In this document: piece by piece, positions 9,201 to 17,071 of the stretch
Numbering within the stretch: position 1 is the first letter of the stretch
Layout of the letters: each line of letters starts with the position of its first letter
Source of the DNA: Desulfatirhabdium sp964549995
GTDB lineage: Bacteria; Desulfobacterota; Desulfobacteria; Desulfobacterales; Desulfatirhabdiaceae
Direction: 5' to 3'
Assembly (NCBI GenBank): GCA_964549995.1
Contig: CAZJXF010000037.1
Coordinates: 1-27,374 of the forward strand
Length of the DNA: 27,374 bases
Notes under the pieces: generated by a model
Database searches by the model: none
Seen by the model: only the letters and a program-made list of their open reading frames with translations
What the model was told of the DNA's origin: nothing
Made by a program: the position numbers and the translations under genes

Positions 9201-9364
9201 TTCTCGCCGTCATCCGACTCCTGAAGCGGCAGCGGGAAATCACCCTGCTCTTCGTCGATGGACTCATCGGAAAGAATTTTTCGACTGCGCTGGCCTTTTA
9301 CTTGAACAATGCGCCGAATTATGTGACATGCATGGAACGGATGATTCTTCAGCAAACCGTGTAA
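6248..9364 (+). CDS. Large membrane protein with a PHP-like domain, function unknown
   Basis: I do not recognise a named family. The protein is about 1040 residues. Residues ~190-350 resemble a PHP phosphoesterase fold: DDHVH in the position of the PHP DxHxH motif, then GRKSATHLIMDAWIKGI, then AAQIMEIELRIGIEF like the PHP strand EVIPGIE, and a later RQRQIITVLHAF helix. The usual ITDH metal motif is replaced by IYYN, so activity is doubtful. Residues ~420-690 look soluble; hydrophobic segments lie at about 699-745, 769-790, 800-820 and 835-860, followed by a soluble C-terminal domain. The start is uncertain: ATG 6248 has coding-like codons after it but no Shine-Dalgarno sequence; ATG 6302 has AAGG five bases upstream. 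It probably forms an operon with nfeD, 15 bp downstream. Confidence 0.75.
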   Translation: MLTNRRLRTIDRRFEKVPMTVSSLPSCDADETKGRYRRSRFFFDRRDEALIAIVNDVLDREKGREYRKRIFYPHFHPHGIKKMAESRGLRIAYAVVHLLESLDAGQQEHRIGALRSLREEVLNASDGPLPRNTARVLVQIMKDIVRARGDEDAQMRLAHDFRRTAMGKPRVVRRMLERYHLLEMSESWNQIAFDDHVHDVNTKGRKSATHLIMDAWIKGIKRLRVIYYNYVQAQFASELLEAAQIMEIELRIGIEFAARFRGRYIQLIWVPRGFIDSQSFLCFLTDAPVLQLMEEGRAVTLYRQRQIITVLHAFNRKHLPLLNEHFGIRMQPVDVDRFLAFVRPGQTSLLHLAKYIHGQLMPEFQKRMAELRMQYLQRGAEASGDIEALVEEMNALDFETILERYLSPKANPELPDPMKVQDDPDVPPLLQLSPRELLGRLVALRSAYRVTLNLTDLTPEDVLEILYDAEGVITRLEVFNLKDYVGGKLQYLDEITILQEAINDGNIVSLKRIIQWIIDRVEASRAPDRKDRLEKLNAILHDMNSLRAMYQVTPLKSRIGSDSTGQSPRMHGMGFAVLDTLIARAKRAVRKDRSHRLILPIRMNVLRRWTFLPKPGWGGGSVGGSIRASKLPLLKWMGMRVDTDWVALEQSTRMEHPGNIVTLGGTHEEIGNGLHLKPSEPDVPETARSWAYLNTLFKNLLKVAVGFVPAWLTFFLRYDWWVLQWGGGIIWFFITGFRNVLQSFLGGGGFRGSHLMSWRDYISWERICDSLLFTGFSVPLLDFLVKSLLLEKTLGITTTTAPTVLYSVMAVCNGIYLVSHNAFRGFSRPVMFGNFFRTVLSIPIAVLLNGVLSIGLSMFGITGVNAVLQKWASVISKASSDIVAGLIEGTADRYRNVHIRMADYHVTFRKILDSFAGLELLHPKDDVALLLRSPESLLSGDARELEQIMIIYALDLLYIWYYQPRGRTAMTMFLGSLTQEERNIVLAVIRLLKRQREITLLFVDGLIGKNFSTALAFYLNNAPNYVTCMERMILQQTV

Positions 9365-9379
9365 CGATCAGGCGGGGAT

Positions 9380-9829
9380 ATGGAACTTCTCTGGTGGCAT
9401 TGGGTATCCTTCGGGTTGATTCTGATCGGGGTGGAGTTGTTCATCCCCTCGTTTACCATCATCTGGTTCGGGATCGGCGGATGCGGCACGGGCCTGTACC
9501 TCTACCTGTTTCCGGATGCCTCCTTTTCGACCCAGTTGCTGGTTTGGTCCGTCCTGTCGGTGCTGATGACCATCCTTTGGTTTACCATCCTCAGGCCCAA
9601 GATGGTCGACAAAAGTAAGGCAGGGATGTCCCGGGAGGCGATCGTCGGAGAAACGGGCATGGTGATCCGGGGGAACCCTTCGGTGATGGAGCGCGGCCGC
9701 ATTCGTTTCGCCGTTCCCCTGTTGGGTGCCGAGGAATGGGATTTCATCTGCGAGACCCCCTTAGCGCCAGGCGATCGGGCCCGGGTTCTTGGGATCGAGG
9801 GGCATGTGCTGCAGGTGGAGCGGGTCTAA
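9380..9829 (+). CDS. NfeD-like short membrane protein
   Basis: The protein has 149 residues. The first ~75 residues contain two to three hydrophobic segments (HWVSFGLILIGVELFIPSF, the IWFGIGGCGTGLYLYLF region, QLLVWSVLSVLMTILWFTIL). After the membrane part a small beta domain follows, with GETGMVIRG, GRIRFAVPLLGAEEW and PLAPGDRARVLGIEGHVLQVERV; this is the OB-fold of the NfeD family (YbbK-partner type, without the ClpP-like protease of long NfeD proteins). The family is found next to stomatin/slipin genes and is thought to help build membrane microdomains or maintain membrane protein quality. That pairing holds here, with the slipin gene just downstream. GGCGGGG precedes the ATG. A palindromic element now separates it from its partner. 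Confidence 0.88.
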   Translation: MELLWWHWVSFGLILIGVELFIPSFTIIWFGIGGCGTGLYLYLFPDASFSTQLLVWSVLSVLMTILWFTILRPKMVDKSKAGMSREAIVGETGMVIRGNPSVMERGRIRFAVPLLGAEEWDFICETPLAPGDRARVLGIEGHVLQVERV

Positions 9830-9845
9830 AGAAGGGGTAAAGGAG

Positions 9846-9998
9846 GATGGCCTCGCAAAAAGTCCAATATATGGACGACTTCGAAAAAAGGCCGCAGGCA
9901 AGGAGTGCAAATTCCGAGGAGTGAGGCGTACTGAGACGTACGCCGCAACGACGAGGGATGCAGCACGACACAGCATCCGGCCTTTTTGCGAAGTCGTC
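9846..9998 (-). repeat. Compound palindromic repeat element, copy 2 (reverse orientation)
   Basis: Same layout as 6013-6164, in opposite orientation: half end GATGGCCTCGCAAAAAGTC (9846-9864), a 9-bp AT-rich spacer, then the core 9874-9998 with inverted ends GACGACTTCG.../...CGAAGTCGTC. Relative to copy 1 the fifth base of one end and its partner in the other end have both changed (G-C to A-T), so pairing is kept. The hexamer AAGGAG flanks the whole compound element on both sides (9840-9845 and 9999-10004), like a target-site duplication. Removing the element and one hexamer would leave nfeD and the slipin gene only about 45 bp apart. Confidence 0.88.
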
Positions 9999-10027
9999 AA
10001 GGAGAGAAGGAAAGAAAGGGGAAGGGT

Positions 10028-10909
10028 ATGAGCGGAACGCTGAGTATCGTTGTCATTCTGACGGTTTTGGTGATTCTAACCCTGTTTCTGGGGGTTCGGA
10101 TCGTGCCGCAGGGCTACAAGCATGTCGTCCAGCGGCTGGGAAAATACCATACCACCCTCAATCCAGGGCTCAATTTCGTGATCCCTTACCTGGATACCAT
10201 CGCCTACAAGGTGATCACCAAGGACATTTCCCTCGATATCCCCACCCAGGAGGTGATCACCAAGGACAATGCCGTCATCATGACCAATGCGCTCGCCTTC
10301 ATCAATGTCATCGATCCGCAGAAGGCGGTCTATGGGGTGGATGATTTCCGCTTTGCCATCGTCAATCTCATTCAGACGTCGCTGCGGAGCATCATCGGCG
10401 AGATGGATCTGGATGACGCCCTAAGCTCCCGGGAACTCATCAAATCGAAGCTCAAGGCCGCCATCTCCGACGATGTGGCCCCCTGGGGCATTGTTGTCAA
10501 GACCGTCGAAATCCAGGACATCAAGCCTTCGGCGACGATGCAGCAGGCCATGGAAAAACAGGCATCCGCCGAGCGCTCCCGCCGGGCCGCCATCACCGAG
10601 GCCGAAGGTCAGAAGGTGGCCGCCATCCTGAATGCCGAAGGTCAGAAGGCGGCGCAGATTCAGGAGGCCGAAGGTCGGCTGGAAGCCTCCAAGCGGGATG
10701 CGGAGGCCCGGATCATTTTGGCGGAGGCGACGCGTCAGGCCGTGGAGGCCGTGACTCAGGCCATTGGAGACAGGGAACTTCCGGCCGTCTATCTGCTCGG
10801 AGAACGCTATGTGGATGCCCTGAAGCAATTGGGACTTTCCCCGAACGCCAAGGTGGTGGCCGTTCCTTCGGACATCGTTCAGGCCGTCAGGGGGCTTTTG
10901 GCCCGCTGA
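10028..10909 (+). CDS. Slipin/stomatin-like SPFH domain protein (QmcA type)
   Basis: A 293-residue membrane-anchored scaffold protein. An N-terminal hydrophobic segment (about residues 4-24) is followed by the SPFH/band-7 domain starting VRIVPQGYKHVVQRLGKYHTTLNPGLNFVIP, with typical slipin motifs (DIPTQEVITKDNA; SLRSIIGEMDLDDALSSR; APWGIVVKTVEIQDIKPS). An Ala/Glu/Lys-rich coiled coil follows with three AEGQK/R-type repeats (about 190-235), and a short C-terminal part. Such proteins oligomerise in membrane microdomains with NfeD partners. ATG 10028 is chosen because AGGGGAAGGG lies immediately upstream; an in-frame ATG at 9986 lies inside the repeat element and is unlikely. Its 3' end overlaps the convergent activase gene by 23 bp. 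Confidence 0.93.
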   Translation: MSGTLSIVVILTVLVILTLFLGVRIVPQGYKHVVQRLGKYHTTLNPGLNFVIPYLDTIAYKVITKDISLDIPTQEVITKDNAVIMTNALAFINVIDPQKAVYGVDDFRFAIVNLIQTSLRSIIGEMDLDDALSSRELIKSKLKAAISDDVAPWGIVVKTVEIQDIKPSATMQQAMEKQASAERSRRAAITEAEGQKVAAILNAEGQKAAQIQEAEGRLEASKRDAEARIILAEATRQAVEAVTQAIGDRELPAVYLLGERYVDALKQLGLSPNAKVVAVPSDIVQAVRGLLAR

Positions 10910-13900
10910 GAGCTTCCTCCACCATTCGTTCGTGAAGGCGGGACGCCTGAAGGCAGAAGGCTTCGAGCCGTGCCTCGATGAGTTGCGGAAAGGGGTTGCC
11001 GTCGGTTTCGATCGATAGAAAGGGCAGCTTGCGGTCTTCGTCCGTCAGCCATTTCGGGGTTCGGCCGTTGTTCCCGAAGAGCCTGCGATACACGGAGGTG
11101 CGGAAGGAATCGTACAACACGGCTTCTGCAATGCGGCTGGGCATGCATCCGAAGGGGCCGATCGAAATGACCCCGCAGGCCGGATGAAAGATGTCGTGAA
11201 AGGCCGCACCCACGGTCAGGATGGTTTCGCCCGTCAACCGCTCCGGGATCAGGTGGCGTCCGGCTGCCGTGATCTCGCTGACATCCAGACCGGAGCCTTC
11301 ATGGATGAGACCCGAAGGAGCCAGCACCCGTCGAATCTGCCGATCGATACGGCGTTTGGCCGCATACCGGACCCACCACCCCAAGGACCGCTTTCCTTCC
11401 ATCCCGGTCCGCGTCAGCCAGTCCGTATAGAGAATCCATTCGGAGATGGGTGCGGTTCGAACGACGAATCCCTGGGCCGCCAGCGCATCGACCAGCCCCT
11501 GCAGCGATATGGGATCGTGGCGGACATAGATTTCTCCGATCAGCGAGATTTTCGGCAATAGCGCATAGGGGGCCTTGAGCGGAATCCGGGAAAGCCGCCT
11601 GGCGGCATCCGCCAGCCGATCGATCAGGATGCCGGGCGTTTGGTCTGCCGCATCGAGAATCGTTTCGAACGTCTTTTCAAGTTCTTCCGCCGCCTTCTGC
11701 GGATCGAGGGCGCCTGCAGTCAGCGTGGCCCGCATTTCCTCGAAAAGATCCCCGATGACGATGCTTCGCCAGCCGGTTGCCGTGAACCGGGTACCCAGCC
11801 CACCGTATCCGTTGGTCGAGGTCAGGGAAATGACCGCCGCATTCGGGATGCCGAGGGTTCGAATGATCCGCTGGAAAAAGACATGGTACTGACCGAAGCG
11901 GCAGGGGCCGTCCGCCGACGCCATGAAGAAGGCCGTGATTTCATCGGCAGGTCGTCGGTTCACATAGTCGAGGAAGGTGCCCATACAGGTCTGCAGGGGA
12001 AGGCATTCCTTGCAGGAGCAGTGCCCTCTTCCGATCTTGAGCATCTGCGGGTCTGCGGGCGGCAGGGCCTGGGCACGAATCCCGCATCGCTCGAAGGCTT
12101 TTGCGAATAGAGCGGTGCCGTATGTCCCGAGGGCGGGCAGAACGACCCGAACATCCGGATGGGTGAGCGGCAGAAAGGCTCCGGATGTCGTTCGGATCCC
12201 GATGGTGCTGCTGCGTCGCTCGACGGCGGCCGGTGCAACCGAAGGCGTTTGGTCGGGAAGGGTGGCCTGGCGCTCGAGCCTTCGGTAGTGGTTCACGATG
12301 TCGAGAAAGGCCTCGATCCGGGTTTCGATGCCGGCATCGGCCGTGTGGCTGTCGAGCTCGAGGGTGAGGGAGGGTTTTCGGCCCATGATGTCCCGGAAAT
12401 AGGTGATCACGAAGGAATCGGGGCCGCAGGAGAAATTGGTGATGTAGATGCCGAAGAGGTTGGGGTGGTTCCGAACCCGGTGGGCCGCCAAGAGGTTGAG
12501 CTGCCCCATGGCCCAATACATGCTGTTGTGCAGGTCATGGGGGGGAGTGGAATCCGCCAGCGGCAGCATGTCCGCAGGAAGGACGGGGATGCCCCGGGAG
12601 GCCAGTTTGGCGGGGATTCCCTTGTTGGCCGCTTCACAGAAGGCATTGTAGGGTCTGCCGAACAGGACGACGCCCGCCCTGTTCTCGCGTTCGATCCGCT
12701 CCAGGAACGCTTGCCCCATCGTTCGAAGCTTCTGGAGGAGCTGGATCTGCTGTTGCCATGCCGCTTCTGCGGCTTTGTGAACGGCCGATGCTTCTATGCC
12801 GAGCCACGCTGCGATGTGCCGGAAAGCTTCCCGGTTTTCGGCCATCGGTTTGGAAAAATCGAAACAGGGGCTCAATACGGAATGCGCTGCCAGTTCCGGA
12901 AAGGCGCTCTGTAAAATGGCGGCTTCGGCCTGGACGAAGGGGCAGGTGCAGGAAGCGGTCGAGCCGTTCAGGCTTCGGGGCAGCCCCTTGATGTGGGGCA
13001 GAAACATGCGCTGCGGTCGACGCTGGAGGAGATCGGCCATGGCGCCGTGAGCGAGCTCCACCGGGTGGCAGAAGGCTGCATTCTTGCGATCGATGCCCCG
13101 GGGGTCGATTCGTTCCGGAAGTTCGATCCGATACCCGAGGGCTCCGAAGAGGTGTGCGAAAAAGGGAAAATAGGTGTAGACCAGAAAGGATCGGTTCATT
13201 CCGATCCGCTTGTCTTCTGGGATGGTATCCGAAAGTTTTGGTACGGCCTCGAAGATGAAGCGTTCCCTGCGGATGACCCAGTCGTTTTCACCGGGATCGA
13301 TCTTGCGTTTGTGTACGATGTTGTCGTAACGGTTGCAGATGCCTCCGAAGGGATAGGTCTTTCCGCCGATGACGATTCGGCTGATCGTGCAGCGGCGATC
13401 GCAGGTCGCCGTTCCGGGGCATTCGAAGGGATCTTTGTAGGAAACCTCCCGGTCCCGCAATTCGACGAGATCGAAGCACTGGGGCGAAAGAAGCCCCTGT
13501 TCCATGCGGCGCTCCACCTCGAGTGCCACACCGAAGGCCCCCATCAACCCCGGTTCCGGAGGAACGACGATGTCCTTTGCGGTGAGAGCGGCCATAGCCA
13601 CCGGTACGGCTCGGTTGTAACACACGCCGCCCTGCATGAAGATTTTCCGGCCGACAGGGCGGTTTCCCTTCACGCGATTGACGTAGTTCATGCAGATGGA
13701 ATAGACGAGACCTGCAACGATATGGTCCACCGGAATGCCGATCTGGGCGGCGCGCTTGATATCCGAACCGATGAATGCGGCACATTGATCGTTGAAGTTC
13801 GGTGGAACCTCTCCTTGAAAGGCCACATCCCCGATCCGTTCCATGGAAATGCCGAGACTTTCGGCGGCCGCTTCCTCCAGAAAGGAACCGGTGCCTGCGC

Positions 13901-15260
13901 TGCAAGCCTCGTTCATGGCATAGTCGCTGGGAACGCCGTTCGTGATGTAGGTGTATTTGGCGTCCTGCCCGCCGATCTCGAAAATGGTGTCCACTTCCGG
14001 ATCGAAATGAACCGCGGCCGTTGCATGGGCGATGATTTCGTTGATGACGCCCGAGGTCATGGCGTGAAGTCCGGCGATCTGGCGGCCCGAACCGGTCACT
14101 CCCAGCCCTTCGATCCGGATCGGCACATCGATCTGGGAGGCGAGGCTGGCATACACGGCACGGGATGCGGCGATGGGGTCTCCGCCGGTTCGAAGGTATT
14201 CCGAAGCGAGAATGGCCTTGTCGGATCGTCTCAGCAGGACGCCTTTGGTGGTGGTGGAGCCGACATCGAGGCCGAGGATGACCCGATCTCCGGGTTGGGC
14301 CGATCCTCTGGCCGTCGATGTGAAGGTGACCCGATCGAGAAACTGCCGCAGCGGCGGATGGGTGTCGAAGGAAAAGGCTTGGGGACGAAACAGCCGGGAG
14401 GGTTCCGGAAGGGGTTGCACGGGGTTTTCCAGTGCCCAGGCGGCTGCGCCCAGGGCCTCGAAACAATCGGCGTATTCGGGGATGAAGAGATCCGGGATTT
14501 CCTGGCGGAGGTAATGCACCATGAAACGGTTTCGGGTGCAGCCGCCGATCAGAAGCACCGGGGTTTTCGGGAACTTCTTCAGAAGCTCCACGATTTTCAT
14601 GGCCATCATGCGGGTGAGCCCTCCGATGATCCGAGCCTTGGGTACGCCTTTGTTCAGGGCGTGGGTGCAGTCGCTCTTGCAGAAGACCGAGCACCTGCCG
14701 GAAACGGGGTGGATCGTTTCGGGAAGGGGCATGGCTGCAATGTCACCGAGGGGGATGGACATTCGCCCGATCTGTTGCAGAAAGAATTCACCGGTTCCGG
14801 AAGCGCATTTGTTCCCGGAATGAATGGCCTGAATGCGGCCGCCGGCGTCGAGGTGATAGACCATGAAGGTTTCACCGCCGGCACTGACCACGACCCTGTA
14901 GGGATGATCGGGGGGAAGCAAGTGGCGGCAGGCGCATTCGATGGCTTCCGGCTCGGAGATCGTGGACAGGGTGAGGCTGTGGCGAAATTTTCGGCCGGTG
15001 GCGCAGACATGAAGACGGGTCCGGTCGGGAATGGTTTCGAGAAGATGGATGAGACCTGCGCGCGGGTTTCCTTCGTGCGGTAGGGTTCGGGCATGAACGG
15101 TTCGTAGGCCGGCGGCTGTCCGCTCGACGTGGACGGCCCCGATCGTGGAAGCGCCCAGGCAGATACCGAGGGCGGCGGTGACCGTTTCCCGGCAGATGGG
15201 GGGTTCGTTTCGATCCGAAGTCGTCGACGGCGATGTTTCGGTAGGCAAGGGCTCACGCAT
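10887..15260 (-). CDS. Acyl-CoA dehydratase/reductase activase, BadF/BadG/HgdC type, multi-domain
   Basis: A ~1457-residue protein of the family whose small members (HgdC) use ATP to drive low-potential electron transfer into 2-hydroxyacyl-CoA dehydratases or benzoyl-CoA reductases. It has two ASKHA ATPase domains: the first (about residues 28-300) with LGICLGASTIGAVHV, KCASGTGEF and CSVFCKSDC; the second (about 325-600) with ILGLDVGSTTTKGVLLRR, CSAGTGSFLEEAA and DQCAAFIGSD. The Cys residues in each sit where HgdC dimers bind a [4Fe-4S] cluster. A DUF2229-type region (about 685-830) and dehydratase-subunit-like parts follow (GRPYNAFCEAANKG, NFSCGPDSF, GHCSCKECLPLQTC). Length and layout are normal for this large form. 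ATG 15260 fits the promoter at 15346-15374; ATG 15392 would lie upstream of that promoter and overlap the permease gene. The physiological partner enzyme is not in this window. Confidence 0.9.
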   Translation of the reverse strand: MREPLPTETSPSTTSDRNEPPICRETVTAALGICLGASTIGAVHVERTAAGLRTVHARTLPHEGNPRAGLIHLLETIPDRTRLHVCATGRKFRHSLTLSTISEPEAIECACRHLLPPDHPYRVVVSAGGETFMVYHLDAGGRIQAIHSGNKCASGTGEFFLQQIGRMSIPLGDIAAMPLPETIHPVSGRCSVFCKSDCTHALNKGVPKARIIGGLTRMMAMKIVELLKKFPKTPVLLIGGCTRNRFMVHYLRQEIPDLFIPEYADCFEALGAAAWALENPVQPLPEPSRLFRPQAFSFDTHPPLRQFLDRVTFTSTARGSAQPGDRVILGLDVGSTTTKGVLLRRSDKAILASEYLRTGGDPIAASRAVYASLASQIDVPIRIEGLGVTGSGRQIAGLHAMTSGVINEIIAHATAAVHFDPEVDTIFEIGGQDAKYTYITNGVPSDYAMNEACSAGTGSFLEEAAAESLGISMERIGDVAFQGEVPPNFNDQCAAFIGSDIKRAAQIGIPVDHIVAGLVYSICMNYVNRVKGNRPVGRKIFMQGGVCYNRAVPVAMAALTAKDIVVPPEPGLMGAFGVALEVERRMEQGLLSPQCFDLVELRDREVSYKDPFECPGTATCDRRCTISRIVIGGKTYPFGGICNRYDNIVHKRKIDPGENDWVIRRERFIFEAVPKLSDTIPEDKRIGMNRSFLVYTYFPFFAHLFGALGYRIELPERIDPRGIDRKNAAFCHPVELAHGAMADLLQRRPQRMFLPHIKGLPRSLNGSTASCTCPFVQAEAAILQSAFPELAAHSVLSPCFDFSKPMAENREAFRHIAAWLGIEASAVHKAAEAAWQQQIQLLQKLRTMGQAFLERIERENRAGVVLFGRPYNAFCEAANKGIPAKLASRGIPVLPADMLPLADSTPPHDLHNSMYWAMGQLNLLAAHRVRNHPNLFGIYITNFSCGPDSFVITYFRDIMGRKPSLTLELDSHTADAGIETRIEAFLDIVNHYRRLERQATLPDQTPSVAPAAVERRSSTIGIRTTSGAFLPLTHPDVRVVLPALGTYGTALFAKAFERCGIRAQALPPADPQMLKIGRGHCSCKECLPLQTCMGTFLDYVNRRPADEITAFFMASADGPCRFGQYHVFFQRIIRTLGIPNAAVISLTSTNGYGGLGTRFTATGWRSIVIGDLFEEMRATLTAGALDPQKAAEELEKTFETILDAADQTPGILIDRLADAARRLSRIPLKAPYALLPKISLIGEIYVRHDPISLQGLVDALAAQGFVVRTAPISEWILYTDWLTRTGMEGKRSLGWWVRYAAKRRIDRQIRRVLAPSGLIHEGSGLDVSEITAAGRHLIPERLTGETILTVGAAFHDIFHPACGVISIGPFGCMPSRIAEAVLYDSFRTSVYRRLFGNNGRTPKWLTDEDRKLPFLSIETDGNPFPQLIEARLEAFCLQASRLHERMVEEALSGPKAP

Positions 15261-15322
15261 GGCTTGTTTCCACTTCAGTGTCGATGGCGTTCTGAAACAA
15301 GGATTCGGCGGCGGATTTCCCT

Positions 15323-15334
15323 GACCGTTCGGTC
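15323..15334. promoter_or_regulatory. Candidate operator dyad in the activase leader
   Basis: GACCG-TT-CGGTC has perfect 5-bp arms. It lies about +5 to +16 relative to the start predicted from the promoter at 15346-15374, where a bound repressor would block transcription. The form resembles sites of TetR-type regulators, but no such regulator is encoded in the window. Confidence 0.4.
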
Positions 15335-15345
15335 GAATGGTTTCT

Positions 15346-15374
15346 ATCCTATAGCAGAGCGGGGATGGATGCAA
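15346..15374 (-). promoter_or_regulatory. Candidate sigma-70 promoter of the activase gene
   Basis: Read on the minus strand, TTGCAT (15374-15369) and TAGGAT (15351-15346) are separated by exactly 17 bp. Matches to consensus are modest (about three and four of six). It lies between the permease stop codon and the preferred activase start, which suggests the activase can be transcribed apart from the ABC operon. Confidence 0.35.
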
Positions 15375-15381
15375 TGCGTTT

Positions 15382-17061
15382 TCAGACGACATTCATCCGG
15401 TTGAATGTTCGCCCGACCAGAGAAGCAATCACGACAAGGGTGGAGGAAATGAAAATCATGATGATGCCCAGAGCCGAGAGCCTTCCCCAAAGCCCGTCTT
15501 CCGCAAAGCGCAGGATCTGAACGGCGAGCACTTCGGTTCCGGGTCGGGACAGCACCACCGAGAGGGTGAGCTCCCGGACGAACATTGTGGCCATCAGGAT
15601 CCATCCGGACACGATTCCCGGCACCAGCAGCGGTAGGACGATGCGTCTCATGGTGAAGAAGGGGGAAGCGCCGCAGACCCGTGAGGATTCTTCCAAATGG
15701 CTGTGAATTTGGACGAAGGCGCTGGAAAGGGGTCTGACGCCGTAGGGCAGGTAGGTGGCGATGTAGCCGATGAGAAGGGCCCACAGGGTGGCGTAGAGGG
15801 GGGTGCGGACGAAGAACCACATGAATCCGACACCGATCACGATGCCGGGGAAGGAAAACGAGAGAAAACTGAGGGATTCCAGCAGCCCTGCCGCTGTTGT
15901 CCGGACCTTGACGATGACATAGGCGACGAGGACGGAAAGCACCACGCCGATCGATGCGCCGAAGAATCCCAGAAAGAGGCTGTTTTTGAGGGAGAGCAAG
16001 GAAATCGGGTCGTTCAGAACCGTGATCCAGTTCTTCCAGCTCATCATCGAAAACGCCTTTGCGCCGGGCGCCATGATATAGGGAAGCAGCGAACTATAGA
16101 AGAGAACCAATACCGGAAGCACGATGAGCATGAAGCAGAGACATCCCACGACGGCGAAGGCCGGATAACGCCAGCCCTTGAGATCGATGACCGTCGGCTT
16201 GAACCCGCGGCTGGAAATGGTGACGAAGCGCTCGCTCTCACCCGTGAGGTGTCGATAGATGTAGATGAGAAGGATGGAGGCCGCCATGGCGCTCATGCCG
16301 ACGGCCGCCGCCTTTCCGTAATCCGGAGCGAAGCCCGTAGCGACGATTCGGTAAATATGGCTTGCATAGACATAGATTCTGCCGGGCATGCCGATTACCG
16401 AGGGGACGGCGAAAGAGGCCAGCGATCGGACCATGACAAGGATTATGGACGAGAGAATGGCGGGCCGAAGCACCGGCAGCGTGATGCGAAAGAGGGTTTT
16501 CAGGTGGGATGCGCCGCAGACCCGGGACGATTCCTCGAGGGAAACGTCGAAGGCGCTCATGGCCGGAACGATGACGAGATAGGCGATCGGAAGATCGAGC
16601 AGCGACTCGACAAGGATCATGCCTGGAATGGAATAGATGTTGAAGAGGCTCGTCTTGAGACCGAAGATCTCCATCAACAGGCGGTTCAGCATGCCGTTGT
16701 TCGGGTTGAGCAGCATGGCCCAGCTGGCCGTGAACAGAATGTGGGGGATCATCATCGGAAGAATGGTGACCACTCCGAAGAGAAATTTGAAGGGAATGTT
16801 GGTCCGGGTGTTCATGTAGGCCAGAAAAAGCGCCAGTGCCGTCGTCACCAAGGCCGATCCTGTGGTGAATACGAGGGTGTTCCACAGGACGGCGAGAAAT
16901 TCCGGGTCGCTGTAAGCCTCGATGTATTTGATCCAGGTGAAGCGATCGAAGCGGCCGAATCCGGCGGAAAAGCTGCCGATCGCCAGCATGATGACGGGAC
17001 ACACCGTCAGAAAGCCGACGATCACCAGAAGGGATGTGGTCAGGAGGGGTTTTCGGTTCAT
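15382..17061 (-). CDS. ABC importer permease, fused double-domain (FbpB/ThiP-like)
   Basis: A 559-residue inner-membrane permease with two homologous halves, each of about six membrane segments, as in ferric iron FbpB, thiamine ThiP and phosphonate permeases. Each half carries the cytoplasmic EAA loop that docks on the ATPase: EESSRVCGASHLKTLFRITLPVLRPAI in half one and EESSRVCGASPFFTMRRIVLPLLVPGI in half two; the shared EESSRVCGAS core points to internal duplication. The first segment (LLTTSLLVIVGFLTVCPVIMLAI) directly follows the start. It is the third gene of the transporter operon, 10 bp after the ATPase stop. The sequence alone does not give the substrate. Confidence 0.92.
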   Translation of the reverse strand: MNRKPLLTTSLLVIVGFLTVCPVIMLAIGSFSAGFGRFDRFTWIKYIEAYSDPEFLAVLWNTLVFTTGSALVTTALALFLAYMNTRTNIPFKFLFGVVTILPMMIPHILFTASWAMLLNPNNGMLNRLLMEIFGLKTSLFNIYSIPGMILVESLLDLPIAYLVIVPAMSAFDVSLEESSRVCGASHLKTLFRITLPVLRPAILSSIILVMVRSLASFAVPSVIGMPGRIYVYASHIYRIVATGFAPDYGKAAAVGMSAMAASILLIYIYRHLTGESERFVTISSRGFKPTVIDLKGWRYPAFAVVGCLCFMLIVLPVLVLFYSSLLPYIMAPGAKAFSMMSWKNWITVLNDPISLLSLKNSLFLGFFGASIGVVLSVLVAYVIVKVRTTAAGLLESLSFLSFSFPGIVIGVGFMWFFVRTPLYATLWALLIGYIATYLPYGVRPLSSAFVQIHSHLEESSRVCGASPFFTMRRIVLPLLVPGIVSGWILMATMFVRELTLSVVLSRPGTEVLAVQILRFAEDGLWGRLSALGIIMIFISSTLVVIASLVGRTFNRMNVV

Positions 17062-17071
17062 GAGGCGACCA

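Noticed and set aside
9986..10027. Upstream ATG of the slipin gene
   Set aside because: It lies in the end of the inserted repeat and its flank; the ATG at 10028 has a strong ribosome binding site and begins the conserved N-terminus.
10600..10700. Internal DNA repeats in the slipin gene
   Set aside because: They reflect the AEGQK coiled-coil repeats normal for slipins, not a separate element.
12993..15083. Long plus-strand open frame (696 codons) opposite the activase gene
   Set aside because: It is the antisense shadow of the high-GC activase gene; the translation is low-complexity and lacks any known motif, while the minus strand has clear ASKHA and Cys motifs.
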